A stretch of 64,000 nucleotides of DNA from Nissolia schottii (Eukaryota > Streptophyta > Magnoliopsida > Fabales > Fabaceae). Location: contig QANU01065503.1 in assembly GCA_003254905.1 (NCBI GenBank), positions 231,198 through 295,197 on the forward strand. Direction: 5' to 3'. The notes under the pieces were generated by a model. That model was not told the DNA's origin. It did no database searches and worked only from the letters and a program-made list of their open reading frames with translations. Below are positions 45,679-57,742 of this stretch, piece by piece. Numbering within the stretch: position 1 is the stretch's first letter; every line of letters begins with the position of its first letter. Position numbers and translations under genes: made by a program.

Positions 45679-48600
45679 GTGATCAAGTTTAGAGAAAAGA
45701 GTGGGAATTTGATCAAACATTTTCTGAGTGAAGTCTTGAAAAGAGCTTAAGAGCGGCAAGCCGTTATCAAGGGTAGGGATGTCATGGAGTGAAGACAAAA
45801 CCTCAAACGCTTCTCGTTTATAATCGTCCTCCTTGGAAAAATCTTCTAGAGGTCGACTGAGGATGCCAAGAAGGTACTGTAGTTCAAAACAAGGAAGTTC
45901 GACTAGAGGAAGAGATAAGATATTCGTTGGAGTGACCTCAGGATGATCTTTAGTCAAAGCGATGGGGGTGACAAGGGACTTAACGAGGACATCAATAGTA
46001 GCTGTTAGTCATCATCTACTTCTTCGTCATCATCCAAATTCTCTAAAGACTTTGTCTGAACTAGAGTTCTTAGTCTAGATCTTGGGTATGATTGGGGCGT
46101 TGGTCACCCAAATTCTTCAGCGACCAGGTTCTCTCGCCCCTTGGGAAACAAAGGTAAAGGAGCCGCAACAATGGTAGACGATGCCTTTCTAAGACGATGA
46201 GTAAGTTTGGAAACATGCTCGTCGCCTTCTTCATCATCACCTTGGTCACCTCGTAGCCTAGGCAATTTAACCGATGCCTCCTCTTGAGGGTTCTCATGAA
46301 CAATTTCCCTCTTGGATTTGGGTGGCGGTGCTAGGATGGTAGTCGATCCTAAAAATATTAAAAAAAGTTAGAAACCCATATAAAAGTTAGAAATGAAACA
46401 AGACCAATTCAGAATAAGGGCGACATACATTAGAACAAGAAATGTCTTCTTGGGTTATAAACCCTTCAAGGGAAGTAACCATAATGGGGGAGGACGGCAT
46501 GGTAGTGGTTGACTAAAATGACAAGGAAGGTTTGGGTGACCACTGGGAAGGTTTGGAAGGGAAGACAACGACCTTCCTACCATTAGCGGGTTTTAAAAGA
46601 GCCTTCTTCTCCATAACTGTCATATGGCGCTTTTGAATCACTTTAGAATCGACCTCTTCTTGGTCCAGTCATCATCGTCCAACCAATCTTCTTGGTGCTT
46701 CTTGGGATCATCCACTATCCCTCCAATCTTGATCGATTGGGTGACTGTAATAGAAGAGAAATAAGTGAGAGCATACGATTAAGTACTAAATAAAGGTTAG
46801 AAAGAACATTACCTAAGAGGGGAGTTCAAATAACTCGATTGGGGAAGCCACTTACATCGGTGATCCCACAATAGGACTCACATACATCATCGGTATTTGA
46901 CAGTTGATGTTTGAGAGGATTGAGACTAAAAGGTAAGCCATACGTCTTCTTTTAGTCAGGGAAATGGTCGCTTACTTCAAAAGGAGCATTTGGGAAAGGG
47001 CAAAAATTGAAAGGTGTCATGAAAGAATCAAAGTTTGCAAAAGGATTTCTTGTTTTTGCTCATTCGAAACTTTTAAGACACTTGCCCAAATGTGTGTGCT
47101 TTCCTCTTTGAATATTTAATATACGATCGACCGTATTTTCTCGATATAAAGGATCATAGTTAACCTTAAAGTATTTTTCAAATTAAAGAATCTCGTAGAC
47201 ATGTTTACCTTTCATCTTGGTAGAGGCCTCGCTAGCCTGCAAAAAGGGAGAGACGTGAATCATACTCTCCAAAGTGCCCTTCAATGAAACCCTAACTTCA
47301 TCGTACAAGTCATCTCACCAAGAAATGAACAACTCAGATACGAAGAAGCATGGACGACCAGGATGCATCTGAATTCTTTTTTCCTTTCTGCATTTTCGAA
47401 TAACTTCGATTCTAGAAGGTCGAAAGTTTTAAAACTTGCATTGGTGACTTTTTCATCATACCTTTTGGATATGGAGGAGGGGATGTCTTGTGAAAAACCA
47501 AATTGTCGCGCCATGAAGTGGGCTACATGCAAGACTACCTTAGCTTCTTTGTCACTAGGGAAGCCAGTACAAAGAAGCTAAAGGCATAAAAACTTCGACC
47601 ACAAATGATCATGGCTTTGCTAAATTAGGGGGTCGGAGGAAACTTAAACCATGAGGGACCACTTGTCCGATTAGCAAAAGGAGAAAGGGAAAGCTCGCCT
47701 TGGAAGCTCATATCCATCTCATGAAGATGAGTGAAGAAGAACTCGAAATAATCTGTCTGTTGGGCATGCTTCTTCTTCTTATAGCGAAGATAACTAAGAG
47801 TCAGCCTAACAATCTCTTCATAGATGTTGTCAGGGAGGGTTGACATCTAAAGGTAGTTATGAAACAAGGCATTCAGCCACAATTGGAATAGCCATATAGG
47901 CCCCCCAAATTGTAGGACATAGGCCTTGTTTGCCTTGATGTCCTTTATAGTTGTATTCATCGAGCAGGTTCTCCAACAACAGTTTGGCGAGACACACTAG
48001 CCAACCTTCATGCAGCATCAGGGCAACCTTATGGAAGCTCCCCATCAACACTAGTCATCCTGTATGAAAGAGAGCAGAAAACACGCCCGTTCAACCAGTA
48101 TTGCAGAAAGGCCACATGCTCGGTATTTATGACGGGATCACCCTTTTCCCTCATGTTGTTCTTGATGAAGCCCCATAACTCTTGTCTTCAAAATTTACTT
48201 TGTACTCCACTTCACCCAATTTCATGTGTTGAGTAATAACTTCTCCTAGAGGAGAGAGACTACTAATAGCTGCTACCTCGAAGAGGGTTGGCCTGACCAT
48301 CCCATATGAAAGGTTGAGATTGTTGTCCAATGAGTTCTAGAATTGATACGTCGCACCCATCATAGAATTGTCGACCCTAAACTCATATCGAAAGAGTTAC
48401 ATAAAGTCATAAATGCCTAAAACCATCCATAAATCACTCTTCACCACTTCAAATCTGTTTATCAACGCTATGAAATCCAAATTGTTCTTGACGTTATTGT
48501 TGGAAATGCCACGCATGGATTGATGGAAATGCCACGCATGGATGTCACCTTGAATTACCAGAATTTTGTATCCAGGCATACACAGAAAGAAAGGAGAGAC

Positions 48601-48810
48601 AATAGATGTATCCTCGGAATTAAATAGAGGACCCAGGTAACCATAAGTCTTGCTAGCAAGAACAAAAGAAAGTATTACCTGGCTAGATCACACCTCACGA
48701 AACTCGGGAGAAGAATTCGGAGACATCTTTAAGTTCTTCCCTTGAATCAAAGCTGAAGCACAGGCTATAGCAAAAGGATCTTTGGTGGAAGAAGAAGGGT
48801 TAGTAGCCAT
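45679..48810 (-). pseudogene. Antisense PMD-type ORF of a Tat-like element, copy 2, broken
   Basis: The minus-strand start MATNPSSSTKDPFAIACASA (ATG at 48810) runs through broken frames to about 45680. A TGA follows SPEFREV. Later pieces are MPGYKILVIQGDIHAWHFHQ, LHEGWLVCLAKLLLENLLDE, the PMD hallmark MARQFGFSQDIPSSISKRYD (47500-47440), an acidic region and a Leu/Phe-rich tail (TQKMFDQIPTLFSKLDHLE). Antisense ORFs between pol and the 3' LTR are known in plant Ty3/gypsy elements, and the direction fits. Many stops and frameshifts make it non-functional. The region 46955-47640 is the segment duplicated at 44754. Confidence 0.65.
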
Positions 48811-49429
48811 TATAGAAAGTTGGAAGCATTGAAAGAAGAATTAAGGGAATAGAAGTGAATTAGGCAGCAAGAAAGTTGGAGAAAATTGAAGATTTGGAGG
48901 AATTTGATGATGTAAAAGAGTAAATGAGCGGGTTGTTGAGGTTTATATAGGGTTCTAGGAAACATGTTGGAGAAGTTAGAAGTGGAATATGAAGGGATTT
49001 CGGTGCAAAAATTTGGGGGAAGTGGAAAAGACAGGTGATGTGACACTGCACTATTCCTGAAATTTACCCTTATTTTAATGAAATATGAAAGGTTAAGAAA
49101 CATGGATCAACCCATATTAAAATGATACAAAACGCCTCCAGACCCAAGTAGATAGAACAAAAAAGGAAATGAAGAGTGGGTCGAAAGATAATCTGTATCA
49201 GAGACGATAAGAGTTTGTATGAGAAGAGGAAGGGTTTTTGAGAAAAATAACCTTCGGATAGGTGATGAGATGACAGGGCTAGTAATGATGACTTGAGAAA
49301 ACCTATAAAGTGCTTTTTGTGGATTTTAATATTAAATAAGGAAGGCACAGATCCCGATCGAGAGCCATCAAAACTCTAATATTTCCCTTTTTTATCCTTC
49401 TTCAAAAAAGAAAAATATTGGAGTGCATC

Positions 49430-50150
49430 TTGTTATGGTGACATATATATTAAGGGCATTTGAGTACAATCATAACATGATGATCATGAATAAATAATGG
49501 GTCAAAAAGAGAATGGGTATTGGTTGAATATTTTGATCAACCACAAGTAAAGATTTTAGCCTACCATAAATGAGATCCTAGTTGATTATGAATAAGGACG
49601 GGAGATATAATCAACCAAAACTACAAAGAAGTTCTCCTTGTTGGTAGTTGAAGGATAATGATGAAGGGTTTAAGTAGAAGCACTAAATGACGTTTCCGAA
49701 TAGATCCTAGTCGATCATCATGGTCGACCCTATCCAAACCTTTGAAGAAGTATGACATACTAAGTAGATGGTTCGACCCTTCAGAAGATGACGAAGCATA
49801 ATAAGGTGAGTTCAAATACCAATAGAAGGTTATCCATAAAAGGGACGCGTCTACCAACAACGTTCAACCGTTACTGAGGAGGTGCTTAACTTCATAGAGA
49901 AAATAACCTCCCACTTCGCGAAAAACAAGTGAAGTGGAAGAGTGGAGTTCTGAGAATCAAGCTACAACTGTCAAGGAAGACACGTGGCAAGCATGCAAAG
50001 GATCACTGTAGGCTATAAATAGGGATGCCCAGAATAGAACTAGGGAGGAATTTTTCACTTGAAAAAACTCAAGAGTCTCTACACGTCTCAGCGACAATGA
50101 GCAATGAGGAATTCTAAGTAGATTTCTCATTTCTTTCTCATTTTTCTTTT
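49430..50150 (+). repeat. LTR-like region with TATA box (second retroelement end)
   Basis: Downstream of the antisense PMD ORF, where a 3' LTR would be expected. A possible TGTTATGG start (about 49430), a CTATAAATAGG box (about 50020), then AGAACTAGGGAGGAATTTTT and CAATGAGCAATGAGGAATTC. Neither a second copy nor a PBS was found, so the limits and identity are tentative. Confidence 0.35.
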
Positions 50151-50704
50151 CCTTTTATTTTCTTTCTTTTGTTAGTCCTTCTTTATTTTGTAATTTCTTT
50201 AATTAGAAATTTGAGTTCATTGCATTGTATTTCCATTCCAATTTGCATCAAACACTTATCCCATTATATCAAATTGTTCTTGAATCCACATCTTTGCTAA
50301 AAGGATTCAATCTCCCTGTTTTTACACACTTATTTGATTTATATGGCGAAGGGTTCATTAAATCAAAATCCATGTAAAACACATTCATTATCTTCGTACT
50401 TAGGTTGATGCTTTGAAGGAGTCAAAGCACCTCATATTTTCCCTTGATTAATTTTTTTTTAAAAAATAGCGATATAATTATGTTTAACTTTTCTAAAAAT
50501 CACAATTGAGTTTAGTCAAAATATCTACTGGAGTACGCAATATGACTTCAAATATGTGAAACAAACAAGATTGACTCGATCATCTTGTTTCGAAATCTTG
50601 CTCGTAATACTCCTTTGTTTCTCCCTTTTCAAACAACATTTTCTTTTCTAAACCTTTCACTTAGTCATTATATAAATAAAAGAAGTTGAGACACTGGCGT
50701 ACAA

Positions 50705-50792
50705 CCGACCTTAGCTCAGTTGGTAGAGCGGAGGACTGTAGTTGGTTACCTCAGTGATCCTTAGGTCGCTGGTTCGATTCCGGCAGGTCGGA
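50705..50792 (+). tRNA. tRNA-Tyr(GTA) with intron
   Basis: Acceptor stem CCGACCT/AGGTCGG with discriminator A at 50792, D-arm TAGCTCAGTTGGTAGAGC, anticodon GTA at 50738-50740, T-arm GCTGGTTCGATTCCGGC. The intron is 15 nt (50742-50756), directly after position 37, as in nuclear plant tRNA-Tyr genes. The mature form is 73 nt. A TTTTT Pol III terminator starts at 50793. A- and B-box sequences are intact, so it should be functional. Confidence 0.97.
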
Positions 50793-51577
50793 TTTTTACT
50801 TTTCTTCTGCTTTGATTGACACTAGTGCACTATGAAAATTTTGTTAAATTTTCATCTTCCTTTTCTGATACCAAAGTTTTCAGCCATTCTCACATCACCT
50901 ACTAATTTATTCACATATCCAATGTACATGTTTCAGACCACGAGTTCCTCAAGAATAACCGAAAGTATTTCATCTTTAAAAATCAATTATAATTCATTTA
51001 CAAACATCAAAAACTGAGACACTGGAGTCTGTGGTTTGTATCTTCTTGAAGAAGGAAAAATGCTTTGAACATATAAGCATATAAGGATTCCTCCTGTGAA
51101 TTCTTAACACGTGTATGAAAAAAGATTGAGAAGCTGATATTTAGAATGATAGGGTTTCCTCAAAAAGGAAGGGCATAAAATAGACTGAAAGAAAATGAGA
51201 AAGCGCATAAGCAATTTCCCTGACTTTAATGAAAGGTGGCGAAAAAAAACATGGGCCAAACAATCCTGAAATCTTTAAAAGATGGAGCCACGTGATTGTT
51301 GGCCCCAATCATCGGTGCATTCTGTGGTGTTACTTTTGGGCTCTCTGCTTCTACCAAAAACACATTAGCTATAGCCTAAAAGCTGCCTAGGATAATAAGT
51401 TGATGATCGATCATTCTCAAAGACAATCTAATATATAATTTTGTTGGTTTTTGAATATCTCATTAGATAACTATTTATACTGCTTAATTTATTAATTTTT
51501 AATAATTTTTATAATTAAATTGATATTCAAAGTTAGAAATACAAAGTTCTAAACCCTAGAAATATAAATCCACAAAA

Positions 51578-51652
51578 CGCCCACCGTGGGGCACAAGAAC
51601 CCACCACCACGAGGTTAAGAGCCTTGAGCTCTTCCAACTGAGCTTGACGGGC
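51578..51652 (-). tRNA. tRNA-Lys(CTT)-like copy, probably degenerate
   Basis: The minus strand folds as a tRNA with acceptor GCCCGTC/GGTGGGC and anticodon loop CTCTTAA (CTT, Lys). Against the usual plant tRNA-Lys it has T8 changed to A, a D-loop change (GGAA), a mismatch in the anticodon stem (CAAGG/CCTCG), and a T-loop of nine bases (TTCTTGTGC) instead of seven, which breaks the B-box. TTTT follows the 3' end. Total 75 nt. It is a pseudogene or poor gene. Confidence 0.75.
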
Positions 51653-51659
51653 AGGTTGT

Positions 51660-52880
51660 TAATTATTTTAAGATATTTTAGAATCAAATTTAAGATATTA
51701 TTATTTTAGAATCAAATTTAGTTGCACCCTCTTCGTTTTCGGGCGTGCAATTAGGCAAGGTTATTGCTGTGATACTGAGTCCTCTGACTCCATCAAACGT
51801 TTTCCTATTTCCTATCTGACTCCATCAAAGGTTATTTTCTATATGAAGGTGTCAAAGCCATACTTGAGAGTTGAGAGTTTTGAACCGTGGACATAATTCA
51901 CTCATAATTACTTCTAAAAAGCCTCTCCCTCTAGGGAATATATTCTGGAGACAAGAAAATACATGCACGTAAGAAATGCGTAGTTTCATCCAAACTCATT
52001 CAACTAGCGCTGAGTCAAACCATGGCGAATTACAAACTACTAGTACCATTTTAAATTAAAGACCTTCATCACCAAGGCTTTCAAATATTCGACAAATCAG
52101 TCCGAGTTTATGCATCGTTTATATGGATATAGTTGTCTCCCTTGTCTAAATAGTAGTGTGAATGAGAAACTTGTTCCAAAGATTAAGGTATTCTAAACAT
52201 GGATAGGCAAACATGTAGTGAATTGTTCAGAAACATGAACAAAATAAGCTTTACGATGTCTTCCAATGTCATAGGTTTTTTGCTTTTGGTTCCGGAATTC
52301 TTGATTCCTCTTTGAAGCTAATGCAGTTTAAAAGAAAAATAATCTCGTTCAGCCGAATATTACACATAAAAAACCAGCCATAGTATAATTAAACCATTTC
52401 AATCCCAAATTAATTCCGTTATTATATATTACACAAACCATTCCTACTGAATAGCAGCAATTGTGGTGAAACCCAACTGTCAAAAGACTAGCACATATAT
52501 TTGCAGTGCATCTGGATTGTGCATGAACTACGGTGAAGTTCATAAACCCAACTCATAAATATTATTCTAACTTTTTAAAACTAGATTACAGAGAAGGAAC
52601 CCTTTTCATGTTTCAGAATTCCCAACCCACAGGGGAAGGAGCATTCTGACATAACCAAAAGGAAAGTTCAAATTCCAGAACATAAACAACTGTAGAAATT
52701 CCTCCTCCACCCTCTCTTCTAACACAAAACCAACTTGTAACGGGCTTCCTCTAGTAGCCTCCCCCTTAAGCTAACCAGACATCTGTTTTACCTCTGGCAA
52801 AGATACGTTTACATGAAATTGGTAGTTCCAAACAGTAGACATGCAATACACTCGGAAACCACCTAGGATGCTGCTATCTC
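51660..52880. other. Intergenic and SMO1 3' UTR
   Basis: No gene recognised. The last 300-400 bp before 52883 are probably the 3' UTR of the minus-strand SMO1 gene. Confidence 0.4.
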
Positions 52881-52882
52881 CC

Positions 52883-55378
52883 TCAGTCAGACTTACAATC
52901 CTGCGTCTTGTATGATTCTCCCTTCTGCTCAATGCCATTAGCTAACTCTTCCTTCAACTAAATCAATTAACAAAGCAGCAATTAGGTGCAAAAAGAAAAT
53001 GCCAAATCATTGCAGGTTGTATACCCAAATAAAGTACAAAACAAAAGAAGCTTCTGAAACTTTTGAGTACGGTAAAATGTTTTAAGGGTAACTAAAGCCA
53101 CAAGATGCAATCACATTCCTCAAGGATTCACAAAGCTTTATAAACATACCTTCCGGAGTATTTTCTTCTGATACCTATAACCCTGTTGCATAAAGAAAGT
53201 AGAATGATTACAAATCAATTTTGCGGGTGGAAAGAAAATAAAAAACAGACATTTATGTAGCAAAAGAATTTCAGAATCATGATGTAACCTTATCAGTTCC
53301 ATAGATGTAATCACAGTATGTGAAAACTGAAGCGAAATTGCTATGGCTTTGCCCCCCAACATAATGATGGTAATCATGATGGTCAGCGCCACCATAAAAT
53401 GGAATATATTTTGTGGGACTCCAGGGGAAGTCATACCTGGCAAGTGATAAGGTTAGTAACTACACATTTAGGCTAGGGGGCAATATTGCAAAGAAGAAAC
53501 TAAAGAATGATGAGTAGATGTCACAAAAAGAAAGGGGGTCCTGGATTATACTGCTGTTTATTAATGGCAAAAAAGAACCACAGCTAAATTTCAACATGAA
53601 AAACCAGCAATTATTTAGACATTCAAGTTGCAAGCACCACCAGGATAATGTATCTCAGCAAAACTAACCAGCATCCTGATATACCACTTTGTTCAGCCCA
53701 CCATGGCCCTTCTATGATCAGTTTAACTCCCAATTTGCAGTCACATAGATACTATATTGTTGAGAGCAATTACCAGAAAGCTTTATTTCTAGGTCTAGTT
53801 AAGAACATCATGTTCACTGGAGTAAACAGTAGTAAAAGTTTGTCCTAGGGTGTCCAGATTGATCACGACAAACAAATTGTCTCTAAAACCTTAGAGAAAA
53901 CTGTGTCCTGATAAACTGCAGAGGTTCTTCCTACAAGTTCAAAGGCAAGTTTCTCCTTCACCACCCAACTTTTGACACAACATAATTAAACCCTTCTTAC
54001 CGGACTTTTATATGTTGAAATTCAAATCAATATGGTCAAACCATAAGCCACTTGTGAAGTTCTTTGTTAACTTCCATTCAGCAACATGGAGCTAACATTC
54101 AACAATCAAATAAATGTGGTGAAGGTGAGCAGAACAGCGTCAAAATAGACCAAAAATGTTCTCAAAACTTCAACTTTACCCCTGATTCATCTACATCACC
54201 ATCGGCTAAGATTTCCAGTCTTTGTCAACAATAATTACCAAACATTTCACCAGTAAATAAATATTACCATCATCTTACTATTAAACACAAATCACAACAA
54301 CGCAATTAAAAGAAATAATTAAAGAAAAAAAAGAAGTAAAAAAACTGATCCTAGGAGGCCCCATGAGCCCCCCATCGAAAGAAAAAGGCAAAACACTGAG
54401 AGATCCTTCAAATCCAAATCACTTTACAAAGTGATTTTTCTAAGGGAAAAAAAGAAACAATTAAAAGAAAAAACAGAGAGAGAGAGAGAGAGAGATTAAA
54501 AAGAAGGGGAAAAAGGGACAACACTAGAGAGAGAGCAAAGCTAAGGTTACCCGCTGTGAGTGTCAATGGCCTCAATCTGGCGCAACGCAATCCACAACCA
54601 GAACGTGATCATGTGGCCAGGGACAATCGCCGGCCCTAGGAACGAAGGAATGCCGAGGATGAGGATCTCGGCCCAGTGAGCGTAGGGCGCGGCGAACCCA
54701 ATCGGAGCCTGGTACTCATGGTGGACCTTGTGAATCTTCTCGTAACCCCACTTGTTATGCAGGAACCTGTGGATCCAGTAATTCGTGTAGTCCTCAATCA
54801 TGAAATACACCACCAGCTGCGCCACGATCTCCCACCCCGACGGCAACGGCAACCCGGTCCTGATCCCAATCATCTGCACAAAAAGGAAAAAAAATGCGAG
54901 TCAATGCGACCGCAATTACTGTTATGATGCGGCAGCGGCGCCGCCTGCGACAGCTTCTAGATAGGAGCGTCATTAATTACATTAACAACTTCCGGATAGT
55001 GGCGTCATCAGTTACATTTTGGAGGGAGTGAGTGAGTTGCTGACTGACCTGGACGGAAGGGTAGGAGACAAGCTGGAGGGGGCCTACGACGAGGAAGAAC
55101 ATGCGCATGACGTCCTTGTAGCATTTGAGCATGTCGTCCAGGGAGAGGCGGACCTTGGGCTGGATCTTGTGGGAGTCGAAGGGGGAGAGCCGCTTCAGCT
55201 CAACGAAGACGAAGGGGAGTGGCACCATCGAGAAGATGAGGAACAGGAACAGGATGTTGTGGCAGAAGAGGCAGTAGTCGGATTTTCGGGCGGAGTAGTT
55301 GAACCACAGGGTCTCCGCCGCCGTGAGGTTGCGGCCGAGGGCGGACGCCGCCTCCTGAATGGAGTCGTACGGTAGCAT
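52883..55378 (-). CDS. SMO1: Sterol 4-alpha-methyl oxidase (methylsterol monooxygenase, SMO1 type), 5 exons
   Basis: Exons on the minus strand: 55378-55049, 54873-54551, 53436-53289, 53182-53150, 52957-52883. They join in frame to 909 nt (302 aa), the usual SMO length. It is an ER-membrane di-iron oxidase removing C-4 methyl groups in plant sterol synthesis; SMO1 acts on 4,4-dimethyl precursors. All three histidine boxes are intact: HRFLH (145-149), HKVHH (158-162) and HDYHH (238-242). Hydrophobic segments lie near residues 35-55, 95-110 and 185-205. Words such as MLPYDSIQEA, KPKV-SLDDMLKCYKDVM in part, GPLQLVSYPSVQ, APYAHWAEILILGIPSFLGP and VGGQSHSNFASVFTYCDYIY are those of the SMO1 rather than SMO2 group. 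Intron 2 is 1114 bp. A (GGAT)n tract lies just upstream (about 55413-55431). Confidence 0.95.
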
Positions 55379-55914
55379 CGCGGCGGCGGAATGGGGGGAA
55401 GGGAGAGATAAGAATGGATGGATGGATGGATGTGAAATATTAAAAGAAGGAAGAAAGGGGGAAGGCTCGAGATACGAATGAAGGTTTAATTCCTTCTTCT
55501 TTTTTTTTTTTTCTTTTTTGGGGGGCGGGGGTGATGCGCTGGCTGGATGGAATGGTTTGTTTGTCTGTTGGACGGACGTTACTCACCAGTTGTTAGTCCC
55601 AACCACACTAGAGATTGTTTGCGGGAATTTTTCAAAATGCCCGATCGCTGATGGCGAAACGCCTCTTTTATTTATAGTAACTCCTACAACCCACGAGATC
55701 ACTGTTTTTTGGATGTACCTTATTGATTATTTTGCCAGCAGGCTGCGACTTTTGGATCATAAATTATATTCTACACTAAAAGTCTTACTTAGTAAGGTAA
55801 TGTCATCATTAGATCATTAAATTAGATGAGTTTTACTATTTATTTTAGTAATCTAATAATGAAAATATTAATTTCATTTTTTCAGGTGTATAATTCTCAT
55901 TTTAAAAGATTCTT

Positions 55915-57527
55915 ACTCTAAGTTAATCCCTAACAAAATTTTAGAGTCAAATTGATTCTGATAAAATTTAGTTATTGCTTAAGTTATTCCCTTTATTCAA
56001 AAGAGTTGTGATGGAAGGTAACGTGACCATAGTTACGTTGTGTTGTCTCTTTTCTCTCCTAGTCGCCTCATCAAATCTCTAAATTACTCATGCCCAACTT
56101 ATGAATTCCCAAATTACTTCTAATTAACACTCAACCCAACACCACTCATCATCTTTATCATTTTCTTCTTCCTTCCTCACCACCAGCCCTGCCACCCTAA
56201 CCATCCAACCTAACTACCAACTCCACAACCACTCCACCTCCACCATCGCCGCTATCAATCCCATCACCAACTCTATAGCATCACCACCATGGCACCTCAT
56301 TATTCTTCCTCCTCCTCCTTTCTCACCTCATTGCCTCTTCCTCAAAATTGACAGACCCACCACTGCTCACCTCTCCTACTTCTTCATCAACCTCTCCATT
56401 ATCTTTCTCTTCACTCCTTCCTCCACCATCAATAGAAATGAAAGACATAAACAATAACCCACTAACACCATTATTTCCTTAACCCCTCTAGTATTCTCCT
56501 CCTTACCCCTTCCTTTATTACCAATCATCGAGATCGTCAATTCATTATCCCCTCAACAATGTCCTTTAACCACAACAATCAACATACACAATCATCATAC
56601 ACTCCCTCCCCCCCTCAAAAATAAAAAAAACATCAGAGACTTTGGCCAACCACAAACCCCCCCCCCAAATCTTAATTCATAATTCACCCAATTTCACATA
56701 AAAATTGAAGACAGCCTCCTAAGACAACATAGTGTCTTTATCCCCACCTTAAACTTGTGCTAGTTATTTTCTCTCTCAGTCTCTCTCTCTCTAGAAATGT
56801 GGAAATCTAGCGCTTTAGGGATGAAGACTGAGGATGATGACAACAATGGTGGAGGACAACGACAAAGACTATAGTGGTGGAGGACGATTGCATTGGGTGT
56901 TATGAAAGGCGATGACTTGATGGTTGATAGAGGTGACACTCAACCACGAGACTCAGAACAACAATGACAAGGAAACGTGTGGTTGGTCTCGTTCTAAGGT
57001 AGGTTTGGGTTTCTTGGATGATGATTGTGGTTATGGCAATTAGTGTTAGCATCTTGTGAATTTTGTAACCTCTGAGTTGTGCAGTTGGGTTGTTGGAGAA
57101 GAATGAGGTTTATGTGGATGTTTTTATGTTCAATGTGTTGATTAGTGGATTAAGGAAGCAAGTGAACGTGGATTAATGGGGTGATGGTGGGTGAGTGGAA
57201 GGCTAGTGGTAGGGAGGAAAAATATGGGTGTGGGGGGGTTATTATACAGGGTGGTTTTTTTGTTTTGGAGACCTTAATAAAAAAAATGAAATGTCATCGT
57301 TTTGCATAGGTGAGTAGGAGACGGGTAGCATGTGCTGAGTAGGAGAGAGGAGAGAGAAAATGATGTAACAAACAATCACATCACCTTCGTCACAGTTCTT
57401 TTGGATAGAGGGACTAACCTGGGCAACAACAAAATGTTACTGGTACATTATGGCACTAAAATTTTTCTAAGGTCTAACCTAGGTCACGTGGACATTTTTA
57501 GGGACCAACCTTAGTATTAACTCTAGA
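55915..57527. mobile_element. Long inverted-repeat element (MULE-like), about 1.6 kb
   Basis: The left end (AGTTAATCCCTAA ... TTATTCCCTTTATTCAAAAG, AGTTGTGATGGAAGGTAACG, TCTCTTTTCTCTCCTA; to about 56075) matches, imperfectly, the reverse complement of the right end (GTTAATACTAAGG, AGTCCCTCTATCCAAAAGAA, CTGTGACGAAGGTGATGTG, TCTCTCCTCTCTCCTA; 57310-57527). The interior has a Pro/Ser/Thr-rich low-complexity part with no stable ORF and no transposase. It lies just upstream of SMO1 and could be a Pack-type element with an unrecognised filler. Confidence 0.5.
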
Positions 57528-57699
57528 TATTGTTTCTAAATAATTCCAAAGCAAAAAATGCTTTATGTATAAGGAATACATCCAACTACATCTAATCTTC
57601 TTTCTGTCCATGTGCAACTACTTCTTCCTATTCTTTTCATTTTTTCCATTTACTTTTTCCATATCAAACTTCCATTTCCTTTTCCATATCCAACCTTTG

Positions 57700-57742
57700 T
57701 TTTCTTCTTCTTCTTCTTCTTCTTCTTCTTCTTCTTCTTCTT
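57700..57742. repeat. (CTT)n microsatellite
   Basis: Near-perfect run of TTC/CTT units; a shorter run lies at about 57852-57872. Confidence 0.9.

Noticed and set aside
55019-55375. 118-codon plus-strand Glu/Asp-rich ORF
   Set aside because: Exact antisense of SMO1 exon 1.
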